A stretch of 64,000 nucleotides of DNA from Phenylobacterium sp. SCN 70-31. Lineage in GTDB: Bacteria; Pseudomonadota; Alphaproteobacteria; Caulobacterales; Caulobacteraceae. Both the position numbers and the translations under genes were made by a program. Below the pieces are notes generated by a model, which did not search any database, was not told where the DNA came from, and was given only the letters and a program-made list of their open reading frames with translations. Below are positions 24,144 through 34,950 of the stretch, in pieces; the first letter of the stretch is position 1; each line of letters begins with the position of its first letter. The stretch lies in NCBI RefSeq assembly GCF_001724605.1, contig NZ_MEEX01000017.1, forward strand, positions 1-64,000, read 5' to 3'.

Positions 24144-25805
24144 TCACCCGCCCCAGTAGATGTACTCGCCGTCCGGCGTCTGGGGCTCGGCCAGGGTCTG
24201 ATCGAGCATGACCGGCGACAGGCCGAGCTGGGGCCAGAGCGGCTTGACCTGGGTGGCGTTGTGCCCGGCCAGCAGACGCTTTAGTTCGGCCACCTTGTCG
24301 GGCATGTTTTCGGCCAGGTTGACCCGTTCGGTGGGGTCGTTGGCGAGGTCGAAAAGCCAGTCCTTATCCGGACGGTCGGTGACCTGAAGCTTCCAGTCGC
24401 CTGCACGAACGACCTGATAGTCGCCGCTGCGCCAGAAGAGGACCTCGTGCGGCCGGCCCCGGGCCTTGCCCGTCACGTAGGGAACCAGGTCCACGCCGTC
24501 GATCACCCGGTCCTTGGGCAGGCCGACCTTCGCCGCCGCGACGGCCGTCGCGAAGATGTCGAAGTGCGAGACCGGCGCGCGATAGATGGTCCCGGCCGGG
24601 ATGGCCGCCGGCCAACGCATGAGGTAGGGCGTCCGGACGCCGCCTTCGAAATAGGTCAGCTTCCATCCACGGAAAGGCCGGTTGAGTTCGGGCAGTCCGA
24701 CGTAGCCGGCCCCGCCGTTGTCGCTGACGAACACCACGAGCGTGTTGTCCCGAAGGCCATCCTCCTCGAGCTGCTGCAGGACCCGGCCCACACCCCGGTC
24801 CAGCGCTCGGATCATGGCGGCGTAGACCCGCATCCGATGATCCTTGATGTGCGAGAGCGCGTCGTAGTCCGCCTTGGTCGCCTGTAGCGGCGTATGCGGA
24901 GCGTTGTAGGCCAGATAGGCGAAGAAGGGCCGGTTGCGGTTGGCGTGGATCGCCTTCACAGCTTCATCGGTCAGGTAGTCGGTGAGATAGGCCTTGGGCT
25001 GGAAGCCCGGACCGCCGTCTTTCTGGGCGTAGAACGGCATCGACTGCCAGAGGAACCGGTCGATCGGATCGAAATCCTGCTTGGAGTTGACGACGCGCGG
25101 GTCGTCCTTCGGCAGGTACATCGAGCCGCTGGTCAGCAGGCTTTCCTTGAAGCCGCGCTTCGTCGCCGCGAATTCGGGGGACTCCCCCAGATGCCACTTG
25201 CCGAAGTGAAGGGTGTGATAGCCGGCGCGCTGCAGCAGATCGGCAAGGGTGATCTCGCTCTGGGGCAGTCCCATCTTGGCGAACGGGATCATGTCCTTCT
25301 CCCGCTCGGGGAAGGAGATGCCGTTGTGAATGCCGTAGTTGAACGTCCGCATGTTCTTGGTGAGCGCAGCCGGGGCGGGCGTGAACTCGAAGCCGAACCG
25401 GGTCGGATAGCGTCCGGTGAGAAGGGCCGCACGGGACGGCGCGCAGGTCCCATGACCGGCATAGCCCTGTGCGAAGTTGACGCCTTCCCGGGCGATGGAA
25501 TCGATATTGGGCGTGGGCGCCGCGCCGCCGGCGATCCCCCCGCCATTCACCGACAGGTCGTTGTACCCGAGGTCGTCCGCGACGATCAGCACGATGTTGG
25601 GCGGACGGCGCGTCCCGGACGGACGATCCGGGCCCTGCTGCCACGTGATCTCCACCGGCGGCCCCACCTCGGCGGGTCCGAAGGCTTTCGGGGCGGCCGG
25701 CGTCTGCGCCCGGGCGTCTGCGAAGATCGATGTGCTGGCCGCGAACGCCAGGACGGTGGCGACGGCCGCCGACGCCGCCAGGCGAAATTTGGTGTGTAGG
25801 ATCAT
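24144..25805 (-). CDS. Exported arylsulfatase (553 aa)
   Basis: Sulphate-ester hydrolase. A signal peptide covers residues 1-34 (basic start, hydrophobic A-A-V-A-T-V-L-A-F, end A-R-A-Q). The metal-binding start I-V-A-D-D-L-G-Y is near 75-81 and the formylglycine signature C-A-P-S-R at 121-125, followed by L-L-T-G-R-Y-P-T-R. Further motifs H-F-G-K-W-H-L-G and F-V-S-D-N-G-G complete the active site. The Cys must be converted by a formylglycine-generating enzyme encoded elsewhere. Start ATG 25805 was set by the signal peptide; an upstream in-frame extension exists. Confidence 0.93.
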   Translation of the reverse strand: MILHTKFRLAASAAVATVLAFAASTSIFADARAQTPAAPKAFGPAEVGPPVEITWQQGPDRPSGTRRPPNIVLIVADDLGYNDLSVNGGGIAGGAAPTPNIDSIAREGVNFAQGYAGHGTCAPSRAALLTGRYPTRFGFEFTPAPAALTKNMRTFNYGIHNGISFPEREKDMIPFAKMGLPQSEITLADLLQRAGYHTLHFGKWHLGESPEFAATKRGFKESLLTSGSMYLPKDDPRVVNSKQDFDPIDRFLWQSMPFYAQKDGGPGFQPKAYLTDYLTDEAVKAIHANRNRPFFAYLAYNAPHTPLQATKADYDALSHIKDHRMRVYAAMIRALDRGVGRVLQQLEEDGLRDNTLVVFVSDNGGAGYVGLPELNRPFRGWKLTYFEGGVRTPYLMRWPAAIPAGTIYRAPVSHFDIFATAVAAAKVGLPKDRVIDGVDLVPYVTGKARGRPHEVLFWRSGDYQVVRAGDWKLQVTDRPDKDWLFDLANDPTERVNLAENMPDKVAELKRLLAGHNATQVKPLWPQLGLSPVMLDQTLAEPQTPDGEYIYWGG

Positions 25806-25883
25806 CTGCGAGCCTTCTTCGTATAAGCTGGGCGGACCTGCCGCCGTGGGTCGCCGCGCGGCGCGCGCTCTCACTCCTGCCCG

Positions 25884-26321
25884 CTAGGGAGCTTCGGCGA
25901 CGACCTCGTTGCGAACATGCGGCCGGGTGCGGATATTCAGCTGGCCGGCGAGGCCGGCGTGGCGATGGTGGGAGATGGCCTGCATGCCCGGGCATCGCAT
26001 CATCTCGCTCATCGCGGCGAGAGACGGGTACTCTGCGAGCGCGATCATGTCCCAGAGCTCCCCCACCTCACCGAGCAGGATCCCGGTCACGGCGCCAGCG
26101 TAGAGCGAACGACCGCCATACGAGGCCAGGAGCTTGCGCACCTCCACCGTGTAGCGCGCATACGCCTCGGCGCCCGTGATGTGAGCGTCCGATCCGTCGG
26201 GGTACTCGGCGAAGGGCTTGAACTTCAGAAGGTTGACCATGACGAAGCGACCGTCCTCCGGCCCGCTGAAGAACGCCTTCGCCTGTTCGCCGCCCGGCTG
26301 CACTGCGTTGGTCACCAGCAT
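25884..26321 (-). CDS. DUF1330 family protein (145 aa)
   Basis: Dimeric alpha/beta-barrel-like small protein (DUF1330). Landmarks are F-V-M-V-N-L-L-K-F near the start, Y-A-R-Y-T-V-E-V, and the core L-A-E-Y-P-S-L-A-A-M-S-E-M. Biochemical role is unknown. ATG 26321 is preceded by GAGG; a GTG directly before it in frame is the alternative. It lies 78 bases upstream of the arylsulfatase on the same strand and may be expressed with it. Confidence 0.8.
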   Translation of the reverse strand: MLVTNAVQPGGEQAKAFFSGPEDGRFVMVNLLKFKPFAEYPDGSDAHITGAEAYARYTVEVRKLLASYGGRSLYAGAVTGILLGEVGELWDMIALAEYPSLAAMSEMMRCPGMQAISHHRHAGLAGQLNIRTRPHVRNEVVAEAP

Positions 26322-26324
26322 CAC

Positions 26325-26662
26325 GACACCTCATCGGATTGGAGGTCCCGCCGGCCTTCCGGTGCGGAAATCGGAACCATAATTCCTATTTGTAAGCTGG
26401 AATCGCCGAAAGCATCAAGACGCTCCATCCGGATCGCCGGATCGAACCCTCGCCAGGAGCGCGCCATTTCAGAACACGGGCAGAGGCCGGGGACGCGACA
26501 CGCGGACACTGCTGTCGCGGGTCACTGCGGGCGGCGTCAGCGCAGATCCGCGTCGCATGAGGGCGCGCTGCCGCCCAGCTTCGCCGTCACCCAGCCGGAC
26601 GGCGCGGCCGGCGTTCCTCGCTGCGACCTTCGGCTTGGGAGCCAGATGGTCGGCTCACCGAC
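26325..26662. other. Gene-free stretch of 338 bases
   Basis: Between the DUF1330 gene and the 3' end of nadE. No frame with coding character was found; the frames present are interrupted or lack sense. A hairpin GGTCGG-CTCA-CCGACC at 26648-26663 directly follows the nadE stop, without a T-run; it may weakly end nadE transcription. The promoter for the DUF1330/sulfatase pair should lie here but is not recognised. Confidence 0.5.
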
Positions 26663-28708
<2,046 letters not shown>

Positions 28709-28730
28709 CGATCGCCCCTGTCCGGAGTAA

Positions 28731-28745
28731 TGCTCAATTTGAGCA
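28731..28745. promoter_or_regulatory. Perfect dyad upstream of nadE
   Basis: TGCTCAA-T-TTGAGCA is a perfect 7+1+7 palindrome, 23 bases upstream of the nadE start and adjacent to an AT-rich TATATATAT run that could be its -10 region. The GC-rich background makes a chance match unlikely. The regulator is not recognised; a NAD-responsive repressor is a possible reading. Confidence 0.5.
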
Positions 28746-28866
28746 TATATATATCACCGCATCACGGCCCGCAAAGCCGATCCCGAAGGCCTCGGATGTG
28801 CGAACGCCGGACGCGCCGGAGATTCACGCCGCCTGAAACGGACGGGAGCGGCCCAGGACGACAGGC

Positions 28867-29295
28867 TCAATCGTCGCGGTGGACGCGCTCGCGGCGCTCG
28901 TGGCGCTCCTGGGCTTCGAGGCTCAGGGTGGCGATGGGCCGCGCCTCGAGCCGGGCCAGACCGATCGGCTCGCCCGTCTCCTCGCAGAAGCCGTAGCTGT
29001 TGTCCTCGATGCGGCGCAGGGCCTCATCGATCTTGGAGATCAGCTTCCGCTGCCGGTCCCGTGTGCGCAGTTCAAGAGCGCGGTCAGTCTCCGAGGACGC
29101 CCGATCAGCAAGATCGGGATGGTTCTCGGTTTCCTTCTGGAGATGAGAGAGCGTTTCGCGAGATTCGCGAAGGATGTCCTCTTTCCATGCCAGGAGCTTC
29201 TGCTTGAAATATTCAAGCTGCCGCTCGTTCATGAACTCCTCGTCCTCGGAGGGACGATAGTCGGATTTGTCAGCCAGGACCGTGGCTGTCTTCAT
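28867..29295 (-). CDS. dksA: DksA-type RNA-polymerase-binding regulator (142 aa)
   Basis: Secondary-channel regulator of RNA polymerase, acting with ppGpp. The N-terminal coiled coil (residues 25-75) and the C-terminal [28 protein letters not shown] segment identify it; the L-E-A-R-P tail is diagnostic. Unlike E. coli DksA with four zinc-binding Cys, only one Cys is left in the zinc-finger region, as is known in alphaproteobacteria. The D-x-x-D/A pattern of the coiled-coil tip (D-L-A-D-R-A-S) is kept, so function is probably retained. Ends near the flagellar regulatory gene fliX but is separated from it by a terminator-like hairpin. Confidence 0.9.
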   Translation of the reverse strand: MKTATVLADKSDYRPSEDEEFMNERQLEYFKQKLLAWKEDILRESRETLSHLQKETENHPDLADRASSETDRALELRTRDRQRKLISKIDEALRRIEDNSYGFCEETGEPIGLARLEARPIATLSLEAQERHERRERVHRDD

Positions 29296-29344
29296 GAAAA
29301 CCTCACGCCCCTTGGGGACCTTGAGACACGCGGCGGCTGTATAG

Positions 29345-29373
29345 CAAAACGACCGGCGGTTTCAACGCCGCCG
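29345..29373 (-). terminator. Probable intrinsic terminator after fliX
   Basis: On the minus strand CGGCGG (29368-29373) pairs with CCGCCG (29354-29359) and a run of T follows after three bases (29346-29349). It starts 16 bases after the fliX stop codon and would stop fliX transcripts before dksA. Confidence 0.5.
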
Positions 29374-29388
29374 AAAAGCACGGTTTCG

Positions 29389-29823
29389 TCAGGCCGCGCC
29401 AGCGGCCGACTCCAGCTTTGCAAGCTCCACCGCCGCGCGGGTCTCGATCTCGTCCAGAACCGCTTCCAGCCTGGGATCGTCGGTGGCGGCCCTCTGTTCG
29501 CGAGCCGCGCGGGCCAGGCGTTCCACCTGGGCCTTCGAGAGCTCTCCGCCCAGCAGGGCGACCTTGAGACCGTCCAGTTCGTCCAGGAGGCGGCCGGCCC
29601 GGTTGACCGACCGACGCCGACGCTCGACCGCGCTCTCCACGTCCTGCAACGCCAGCAGCGCCTCGACGCCCATCACGCCCGCAGGCCCGGCGACCGAAGA
29701 GGGCTGAACCGGAGCCGCAGGCGCGGCCGCGCCGGAGACGCTGAAACCCTGGCCGCCGGCCGCGCCGCGCGCGGGCCGGGCGACCGACGCGGGCGCGGGC
29801 CCGCTGGCGCCGTTGACCTTCAT
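29389..29823 (-). CDS. fliX: Flagellar assembly regulator FliX (144 aa)
   Basis: FliX couples completion of the early flagellar basal body to sigma-54-dependent late flagellar transcription, acting through FlbD, as established in Caulobacter crescentus. The protein begins M-K-V-N-G and has a low-complexity Pro/Ala segment followed by a helical, Leu/Ala/Arg-rich C-terminal part ([19 protein letters not shown]) typical of FliX. The ATG at 29823 matches known homologues in start and length; an in-frame ATG 12 codons upstream is ignored. The divergent position opposite flgI is conserved with Caulobacter. Confidence 0.88.
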   Translation of the reverse strand: MKVNGASGPAPASVARPARGAAGGQGFSVSGAAAPAAPVQPSSVAGPAGVMGVEALLALQDVESAVERRRRSVNRAGRLLDELDGLKVALLGGELSKAQVERLARAAREQRAATDDPRLEAVLDEIETRAAVELAKLESAAGAA

Positions 29824-29963
29824 GGATGCGCTGTCCGGGCATTCCAAACCATGCGCCACCTTTTACCGGCTAAACTTGCAGCATGGTTAACAGGCGGCGG
29901 AATCTGCCTAGTCGATCTTGCCTCCCGCCGCATCGGGGCGCTGTTTTTAAAGCATTTTTCTCT

Positions 29964-29978
29964 TGGCATGGTTCTGGC
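29964..29978 (+). promoter_or_regulatory. Sigma-54-type promoter before flgI
   Basis: TGGCAT-GGTTC-TGGC matches the TGGCAC-N5-TTGC sigma-54 consensus at 8 of 10 positions, with the essential GG and GC dinucleotides at the correct spacing. It ends 35 bases before the flgI ATG, leaving a normal leader. Late flagellar operons of Caulobacter use this class of promoter, activated by FlbD under FliX control. Confidence 0.6.
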
Positions 29979-30013
29979 CCTACTCTCCCGAACCCATACG
30001 CCCGAAGGTTGCC

Positions 30014-31141
30014 ATGCGTCCGGCCCGCTTCCCGCTTCTCCGCCTCGTCTCCGCCCTGGTCCTCGCCGCCGGCGTCGCCGCGAGCGGCCCGGCCTGCGCG
30101 AAATCGCGGATCAAGGACATCGTCGAATTCGAAGGCGTCCGCGAGAACCAGCTCGTCGGGTACGGCATCGTGGTGGGCCTGAACGGCACCGGCGACGCCC
30201 TGCGGAACGCGCCGTTCACACGCCAGAGCCTGGAGGCCATGCTGGAGCGGCTGGGGGTCAATGTCCGCGACGCCAACCTCAACACCAAGAACGTGGCGGC
30301 GGTGATGGTGACGGCGAAGCTGCCGCCCTTCGCCGCGCCGGGCTCGCAGATCGACGCCACCGTCTCGGCGATGGGCGACGCCAAGAGTCTTCTGGGCGGC
30401 ACGCTGCTGGTGACGCCGTTGCTGGGCGCCGACGGCCAGGCTTACGCCGTCGGACAGGGAACCATCCAGACAGGTTCGGTGAGCGCCGGGGGCGCCTCGG
30501 GTTCGGCGGTGCTGAAGGGCGTGCCCACGGCGGGTCGCATCGCCGGCGGGGCCACGGTGGAGCGCGAGGTGGGCTTCCAGCTCGCCAACATGGGCCAGAT
30601 GCGCCTGACGCTGCGCAATCCCGACTTCACCACCGCCCGTCGCATCGCCGACGCGGTGAACACGCTGCACCCGGGGACGGCCGTGGCGGAAAACCCCACC
30701 ATCATCGCCCTGCGCCCGCCCGCGGGCCGCGACATGGTCAGTTTCATGGCGCAGATCGAGAACCTCACCGTCGAACCGGACAACGGCGCCAAGGTGGTGA
30801 TCGACGAAGTCGCCGGCGTGATCGTGATGGGCGAGGCGGTGCGCGTCTCCACCGTCGCCATCCAGCAGGGAAACCTGACCATCACCGTGCGCGAACAGCC
30901 GGCGGTCAGCCAGCCCGGAGCCTTCGCCCCGCGCGGAGCCGAGACCGTGGTCATCCCTCAGTCCGACGTCTCGGTGGACGAAGAGAAGGGCAAGCAGTTC
31001 CTGACGGTCCGTTCGGGCGCCTCGCTCTCGACCCTGGTGGCCGGCCTGAACGCCCTGGGCGTCACGCCCCGCGACATGATCTCGATCCTCCAGACCATCC
31101 GGGCGGCCGGCGCGCTTCAGGCCGAAATCGAGGTGATGTGA
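30014..31141 (+). CDS. flgI: Flagellar P-ring protein FlgI (375 aa)
   Basis: Periplasmic subunit forming the P ring around the flagellar rod. A signal peptide (residues 1-31, ending A-C-A-K) is followed by the conserved start [25 protein letters not shown] block and V-V-G-L-N-G-T-G-D. The middle carries [12 protein letters not shown] and the end shows [20 protein letters not shown], both typical of FlgI. Length normal. It is the first gene of flgI-cheL-flbY; its stop overlaps the cheL start (TGATG). Confidence 0.96.
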   Translation: MRPARFPLLRLVSALVLAAGVAASGPACAKSRIKDIVEFEGVRENQLVGYGIVVGLNGTGDALRNAPFTRQSLEAMLERLGVNVRDANLNTKNVAAVMVTAKLPPFAAPGSQIDATVSAMGDAKSLLGGTLLVTPLLGADGQAYAVGQGTIQTGSVSAGGASGSAVLKGVPTAGRIAGGATVEREVGFQLANMGQMRLTLRNPDFTTARRIADAVNTLHPGTAVAENPTIIALRPPAGRDMVSFMAQIENLTVEPDNGAKVVIDEVAGVIVMGEAVRVSTVAIQQGNLTITVREQPAVSQPGAFAPRGAETVVIPQSDVSVDEEKGKQFLTVRSGASLSTLVAGLNALGVTPRDMISILQTIRAAGALQAEIEVM

Positions 31142-31455
31142 TGACGTCTCCGCTCTCCCCGGCCCTCCTGTCCCCCACCCTGCTGTCGCCGACCTCGACC
31201 GCCACCGCCCAGGACATGGCCCGCAGCAAGGCCAGGGACGCCGCGCAGAAGTTCGAGACCCAGTTCCTGTCGGTCATGTTCCAGCAGATGTTCGCCGGTC
31301 TGGAGACGGATGGCCCCTTCGGCGGCGGCGCAGGCGAGGAGATGTTCCGCTCGCTGATGACCGACGCCATGGCGCAGCACACGGTGAAGGCCGGCGGCGT
31401 CGGCATCGCCGACACGATCCAGCGCGAGCTTCTCAAACTTCAGGAGTCGAACTGA
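31141..31455 (+). CDS. cheL: Rod-binding protein CheL (FlgJ-N domain, 104 aa)
   Basis: Corresponds to the rod-binding N-terminal domain of FlgJ without a muramidase domain, as in Caulobacter CheL. Motifs: [18 protein letters not shown] near residue 33, then [11 protein letters not shown] and the terminal G-G-V-G-I-A-D-T-I. The ATG overlaps the flgI stop by one base and the gene's own stop overlaps flbY, so the three are translated in a coupled row. Confidence 0.9.
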   Translation: MTSPLSPALLSPTLLSPTSTATAQDMARSKARDAAQKFETQFLSVMFQQMFAGLETDGPFGGGAGEEMFRSLMTDAMAQHTVKAGGVGIADTIQRELLKLQESN

Positions 31456-31898
31456 TGGCCATCGCCGCCACCGACGCGACCGACCGTGTCGACCAGCTCA
31501 TCATCCTGACCGAACGGCTGACCGAGATCATCGCCGCCCAGGCCCAGGCCTTCGAATCGCGCCGACCCCAGGACGCGGCGAAGATGCAGGAAGAAGCCTC
31601 GCGGCTGGCCAACCTGTACCGGCACGAGAGCGCCCGCGTGCGCGCCGACCCGCGCCTGGTGGAAGGCGCGCCGGCCAAGGACCGCCAGCGGCTGATCCAG
31701 GCGACCGAGGCGTTCGACGCGGTGCTGGCCCGCCAGGGCCGCGCCATCGAAGCCGCCCGCACCGTGACCGAGGGGCTGGTGAAGTGCATCGCCGAGGAAG
31801 TCGCGGCCCAGCGCAGCCAGGCCAGCGTCTACGGCGCCACCGGAACCCAGAACGCCGCGCCGCTGGCGACGGCGATCACCCTGAATCGGCGGGCCTGA
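31455..31898 (+). CDS. flbY: Flagellar protein FlbY (147 aa)
   Basis: Third gene of the flgI-cheL-flbY unit, found in the same order in Caulobacter. The protein is almost entirely helical (D-R-V-D-Q-L-I-I-L-T-E-R-L-T-E-I, then A-A-K-M-Q-E-E-A-S-R-L), in the style of flagellar export chaperones such as FlgN. Its precise role is not established; involvement in flagellum biogenesis follows from the operon. The start overlaps the cheL stop (TGATGG). Confidence 0.85.
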   Translation: MAIAATDATDRVDQLIILTERLTEIIAAQAQAFESRRPQDAAKMQEEASRLANLYRHESARVRADPRLVEGAPAKDRQRLIQATEAFDAVLARQGRAIEAARTVTEGLVKCIAEEVAAQRSQASVYGATGTQNAAPLATAITLNRRA

Positions 31899-31932
31899 CG
31901 CGGCGTTCGATCGGGCGACCACCTTCAAACAC

Positions 31933-31962
31933 TTGTTTGACGGCGTGCAGGCGGCTTATACT
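31933..31962 (+). promoter_or_regulatory. Putative promoter of the FMN riboswitch transcript
   Basis: TTGTTT at 31933-31938 and TATACT at 31957-31962 are spaced 18 bases, giving a sigma-70-like promoter whose transcript would start about 24 bases before the riboswitch. The -35 overlaps a palindrome CAAACA-CT-TGTTTG at 31926-31939, a possible additional operator. Confidence 0.45.
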
Positions 31963-31992
31963 CGGTCCGCCGTCGGATGGACCGGCGGCCTA

Positions 31993-32153
31993 CGTTCTCA
32001 GGGCGGGGTGAAACTCCCCACCGGCGGTAATGCCCTCCCCTCGCGAGAGAGAGGGACGAGCCCGCGGGCGCCCTCCCGAGCTTCGGCGACGGAGGGGACG
32101 AGCAGAGCCGGTGCGATCCCGGAGCCGACGGTCATAGTCCGGTTATGAGAACG
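31993..32153 (+). promoter_or_regulatory. FMN riboswitch (RFN element)
   Basis: Contains the conserved blocks of the FMN aptamer in order: CGTTCTCAGGGCGGGGTG, ACTCCCCACCGGCGGT, an expanded variable stem, AGCCCGCGGGCG, a GCCGGTGCGATCCCGGAGCC block, CGACGGTCATAGTCCGG and the closing TGAGAACG. The P1 stem (31993-32000 with 32146-32153) is a perfect 8-bp pair. Binding of FMN is expected to lower expression of the downstream lumazine synthase gene. The switching part between 32154 and the ribosome site is not resolved by eye. Confidence 0.97.
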
Positions 32154-32242
32154 GTCATGTCGCGCATGAGGGACACTGTCCGTCGCGCGCCCGTGGCCTG
32201 CCCCTGAGTCGTGGTCCTTTGAACCCGGTCAGGGAGAAGACC

Positions 32243-32773
32243 ATGACCCAAACTGCGACCTCCAAGCTTGAGACCCCCAAGCTCGAGACCCTCGAATTCC
32301 CCACCGCCAACGGCGCCTTCCGCGCCGGCCGCATCGCCTTCGTGCATGCGCTCTGGCACGCCGACATCGTCCGCGAGGCCTACCACGGCTTCGTGGAGGA
32401 GCTGGAGGCCCTGGGGCTGCCGGCCTCGGCCGTCGAGAAGTTCGAGACGCCAGGCTCGTTCGAGATCCCCCTGCATGCCCAGACCCTGGCGCGGACCGGC
32501 CGCTACGCCGCCATCGTGGCCGCGGGCTTCGTGGTGGACGGCGGCATCTACCGGCACGACTTCGTCGCCCAGACGGTGATCCAGGGACTGATGCAGGTGC
32601 AGCTCGCCACCGAGACGCCGGTGTTCTCGGTGGTTCTGACGCCGCATCATTTTCACGAGCACGAGGAGCACCAGACGTTCTTCCGCACCCACTTCCGGGT
32701 GAAGGGCGCCGAGGCGGCGCGGGCCTGCAAGGGCACGCTGGAGAGTCTGGCCAAGTTGGCCGGCGCCGCATGA
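32243..32773 (+). CDS. ribH: Lumazine synthase, RibH2-type (176 aa)
   Basis: 6,7-dimethyl-8-ribityllumazine synthase, joining 5-amino-6-ribitylaminouracil with dihydroxybutanone phosphate, the step before riboflavin. Motifs: A-F-V-H-A-L-W-H-A-D-I-V, F-E-T-P-G-S-F-E-I-P-L, V-V-A-A-G-F-V-V-D-G-G-I-Y-R-H-D-F-V and the V-V-L-T-P-H-H-F-H-E-H tail typical of the RibH2 subtype of Brucella and rhizobia, which usually coexists with a separate RibH1. ATG 32243 follows AGGGAGA and is the likely start; an in-frame ATG at 32219 has no ribosome site. Placed directly under FMN control. Confidence 0.92.
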   Translation: MTQTATSKLETPKLETLEFPTANGAFRAGRIAFVHALWHADIVREAYHGFVEELEALGLPASAVEKFETPGSFEIPLHAQTLARTGRYAAIVAAGFVVDGGIYRHDFVAQTVIQGLMQVQLATETPVFSVVLTPHHFHEHEEHQTFFRTHFRVKGAEAARACKGTLESLAKLAGAA

Positions 32774-33198
32774 GCGACGCCGCCAACGTCCCCGCGGGTT
32801 TCGAGCGCCACGACCGGCGCAGTCCCGTGACCGAGCCCTGGGAGCCACTGTGGCGGCGGCTCCAGGACGACGTGATGGTGCTGGGCGTCAGGGCCGCGCA
32901 GGCGCACTGCAACAGCCGCGGCTTCGTCCACGGCGGCGTCATCTCGGCGCTCTCGGACATCGCCATGGGAATGAACGGCTCCCGGCGCCTCGGTGGAGTG
33001 TCGATGCTGGTCACCGTGAATCTGTCCGTGGACTTCCTCCACAGCGCCCAGATCGGGCAGTGGCTGGAGTTCGAGACCGTGTTCGTGAAGACAGGCGGGA
33101 CGCTGTGCTTCACCCAGGCCTTCATGAACGCCGACGGCCACCCCTGTGCGCGGGCCAACGCCGTCTTCCGCGTCGGGCGCAAGGCCGTCGCGGCCTGA
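32770..33198 (+). CDS. PaaI-type hotdog thioesterase (142 aa)
   Basis: Acyl-CoA thioesterase fold of the PaaI/hotdog family. The conserved block G-F-V-H-G-G-V-I-S-A-L-S-D-I-A-M-G (near residues 51-67) contains the H-G-G and Asp positions that bind and activate the substrate. The start ATG overlaps the lumazine synthase stop (ATGA), so expression follows the FMN riboswitch. Substrate unknown; a link to flavin use is only suggested by the operon. Confidence 0.85.
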   Translation: MSDAANVPAGFERHDRRSPVTEPWEPLWRRLQDDVMVLGVRAAQAHCNSRGFVHGGVISALSDIAMGMNGSRRLGGVSMLVTVNLSVDFLHSAQIGQWLEFETVFVKTGGTLCFTQAFMNADGHPCARANAVFRVGRKAVAA

Positions 33199-33219
33199 CC
33201 TGAGGGAGATCGCCCGGCT

Positions 33220-34810
33220 TCACGCCAGGGCGATCTCCCGCTCCACGCCGATGGCGGCCAGGAAGTCCCGGTCGTGGCTGACGACCAGGAGCGCGCCGTC
33301 GTAGCCGCGCAACGCCGCCTCGACCGCGCCGATGGAGTCCAGGTCCAGGTGGTTTGTCGGCTCGTCCAGGATCAGGAGCTGGGGCGGCGTCGCACCCGTC
33401 AGCACGCAGGCGAGCGCCGCGCGCAGGCGCTCGCCGCCGCTCAGCGCGGCGACGGGCTTCTCGGCGGCCGTGTTCCGGAACAGGAAGCGGGCCAGCGCGG
33501 GCGGCGTTTTCCCCCAATGTGGGATTCAACCGGCGGAACGCCGCGACCAGACTGACGTCGTCGCCCAGTAGCGCCGTCTGCTGATCCAGGAACGCGGTGC
33601 GCACGCCACGGCGGACCTGCCCGGCGGTGGGCTCGAGGTCACCCGCAGCCAGTCGCAGCGCCGTGGTCTTGCCGGCGCCGTTCGGCCCCACGATCGCCAC
33701 CCGCTCGGGCCCGTCCAGGCGGAAGGTCAGGCCCGAAGGCCGGGGCGCGGCGCCGGGCCAGGCGAAGCCGGCCGCCTCGAACCTCAGGAGAGACCGCCCC
33801 GCGGGCAGCCCCGACGGCGGCAGCTCGAAGGCCAGCGTGCGCCCGCGTTCGACACGGGCCTCGGCCGCAGCGAGGCTTTCCGACGCGGCGGCCATCAGCT
33901 TCTCCGCCAGGCGACGTTCGCGGCCGCCGCTGGCCTCCGCGCGCTCGGCGCGGGCGTCGAGCAGCAGCTTGGGCGCATCGTTCTTGGCGCGGGCGCGTCG
34001 CCCGGCCGCGTCGCGCCGCGCCTTTCGCTCCGCCGCCTGCTGGACCTCGCGCGCCACCCGGGCGGCGGCCTTGCCGGCCTCGGCCACCTCCCGGGCGGCG
34101 GCAGCCTCCATCTCGGCCTTGCGTGCGGCGTAGGGGTCGTAGCCGCCGCCGTAGACCTGGGCGCCCAGGGGAGACAGCTCCACGATCCGGTCCAGGCCGC
34201 GCAGCAGGGCGCGGTCGTGGCTGACGACGATCGCCCCACCCTTCCACCTCGCAAGCGCCTGGGCGACGAGGCCGCGCGCCTCAGCGTCGAGATTGTTGGT
34301 GGGCTCGTCCAGCACCAGCAGGTCGGGTTGGGCGGCCATCAGGCCGGCCAGGGCCGCGCGCGTCACCTGACCGCCGCTCAGCGTGGCGGCGGGGCGGTCG
34401 AGGGCGAGGCCGGGCAGCCCCACGTCGGCGAGGGCCGCGTCGAGACGGGCCTCGAGGCTCCAGTCGGCCTGAGCGAGATCGGCTTCGGTTCCCTCCCCGG
34501 CCTCGATCCGGCGCAGGCGCGCGAGGTCGGCTTCGATCCCGAGCAGGGCGGCCACGGTCGCGCCGGGCGGCGGCCGGAGCGCCTGGCGCAACACGCCCAG
34601 CCGCCCGCGCACGCTCACCGCGCCGGCGGCAGGCGACAGTTCGCCCAGGATCAGGCGCAGCAGCGTGGACTTTCCCACGCCGTTCCGCCCGACGAGGCCG
34701 GTGCGCTCCCGCCCGAAGGCCAGGGTCAGGTTGTCGAAGAGAACACGGCCGTCAGGCGTGGCGTAGCTGAGACCGTCGAGCGTGACGAAGGCGGAGACAG
34801 GAGCGGACAT
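33220..34810 (-). pseudogene. ABC-F type ATPase, one-base frameshift
   Basis: Soluble twin-ATPase protein of the ABC-F family, which acts on ribosomes. The first ATPase domain is complete (G-R-N-G-V-G-K-S-T, L-S-G-G-Q-V-T-R, L-L-V-L-D-E-P-T-N-N-L-D). After a long charged linker the second has G-P-N-G-A-G-K-T-T, but about residue 430 the frame is lost. The proper continuation (L-A-R-F-L-F-R-N, L-S-G-G-E-R-L-R, L-L-I-L-D-E-P-T-N-H-L-D) is found in the next frame, ending at 33220. The shift lies at a run of four T and five C (plus strand, 33507-33515); one base fewer there would restore the frame. Could be a true lesion or a base-calling error. The start was set at ATG 34810. Confidence 0.8.
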
Positions 34811-34950
34811 GGGAGCAGGACATCGCGGCGTGGACGTTCGGGGTGGTCGGATTGTCCAGCGCGCGCCGCATCGGCCTGCTCCTCGTTCGCGGGCGGTATC
34901 TAGGAGCATCGGCGCCCGCCCGCAAGCGGACGCCGACGACGCCTCACGCC

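Noticed and set aside
26321..26509. 62-codon minus-strand frame upstream of the DUF1330 gene
   Set aside because: Composition unlike a protein, no ribosome site, and it covers the likely promoter region.
29824..30013. CtrA-binding sites (TTAA-N7-TTAA) between fliX and flgI
   Set aside because: Single TTAA halves occur, but no pair at the required spacing.
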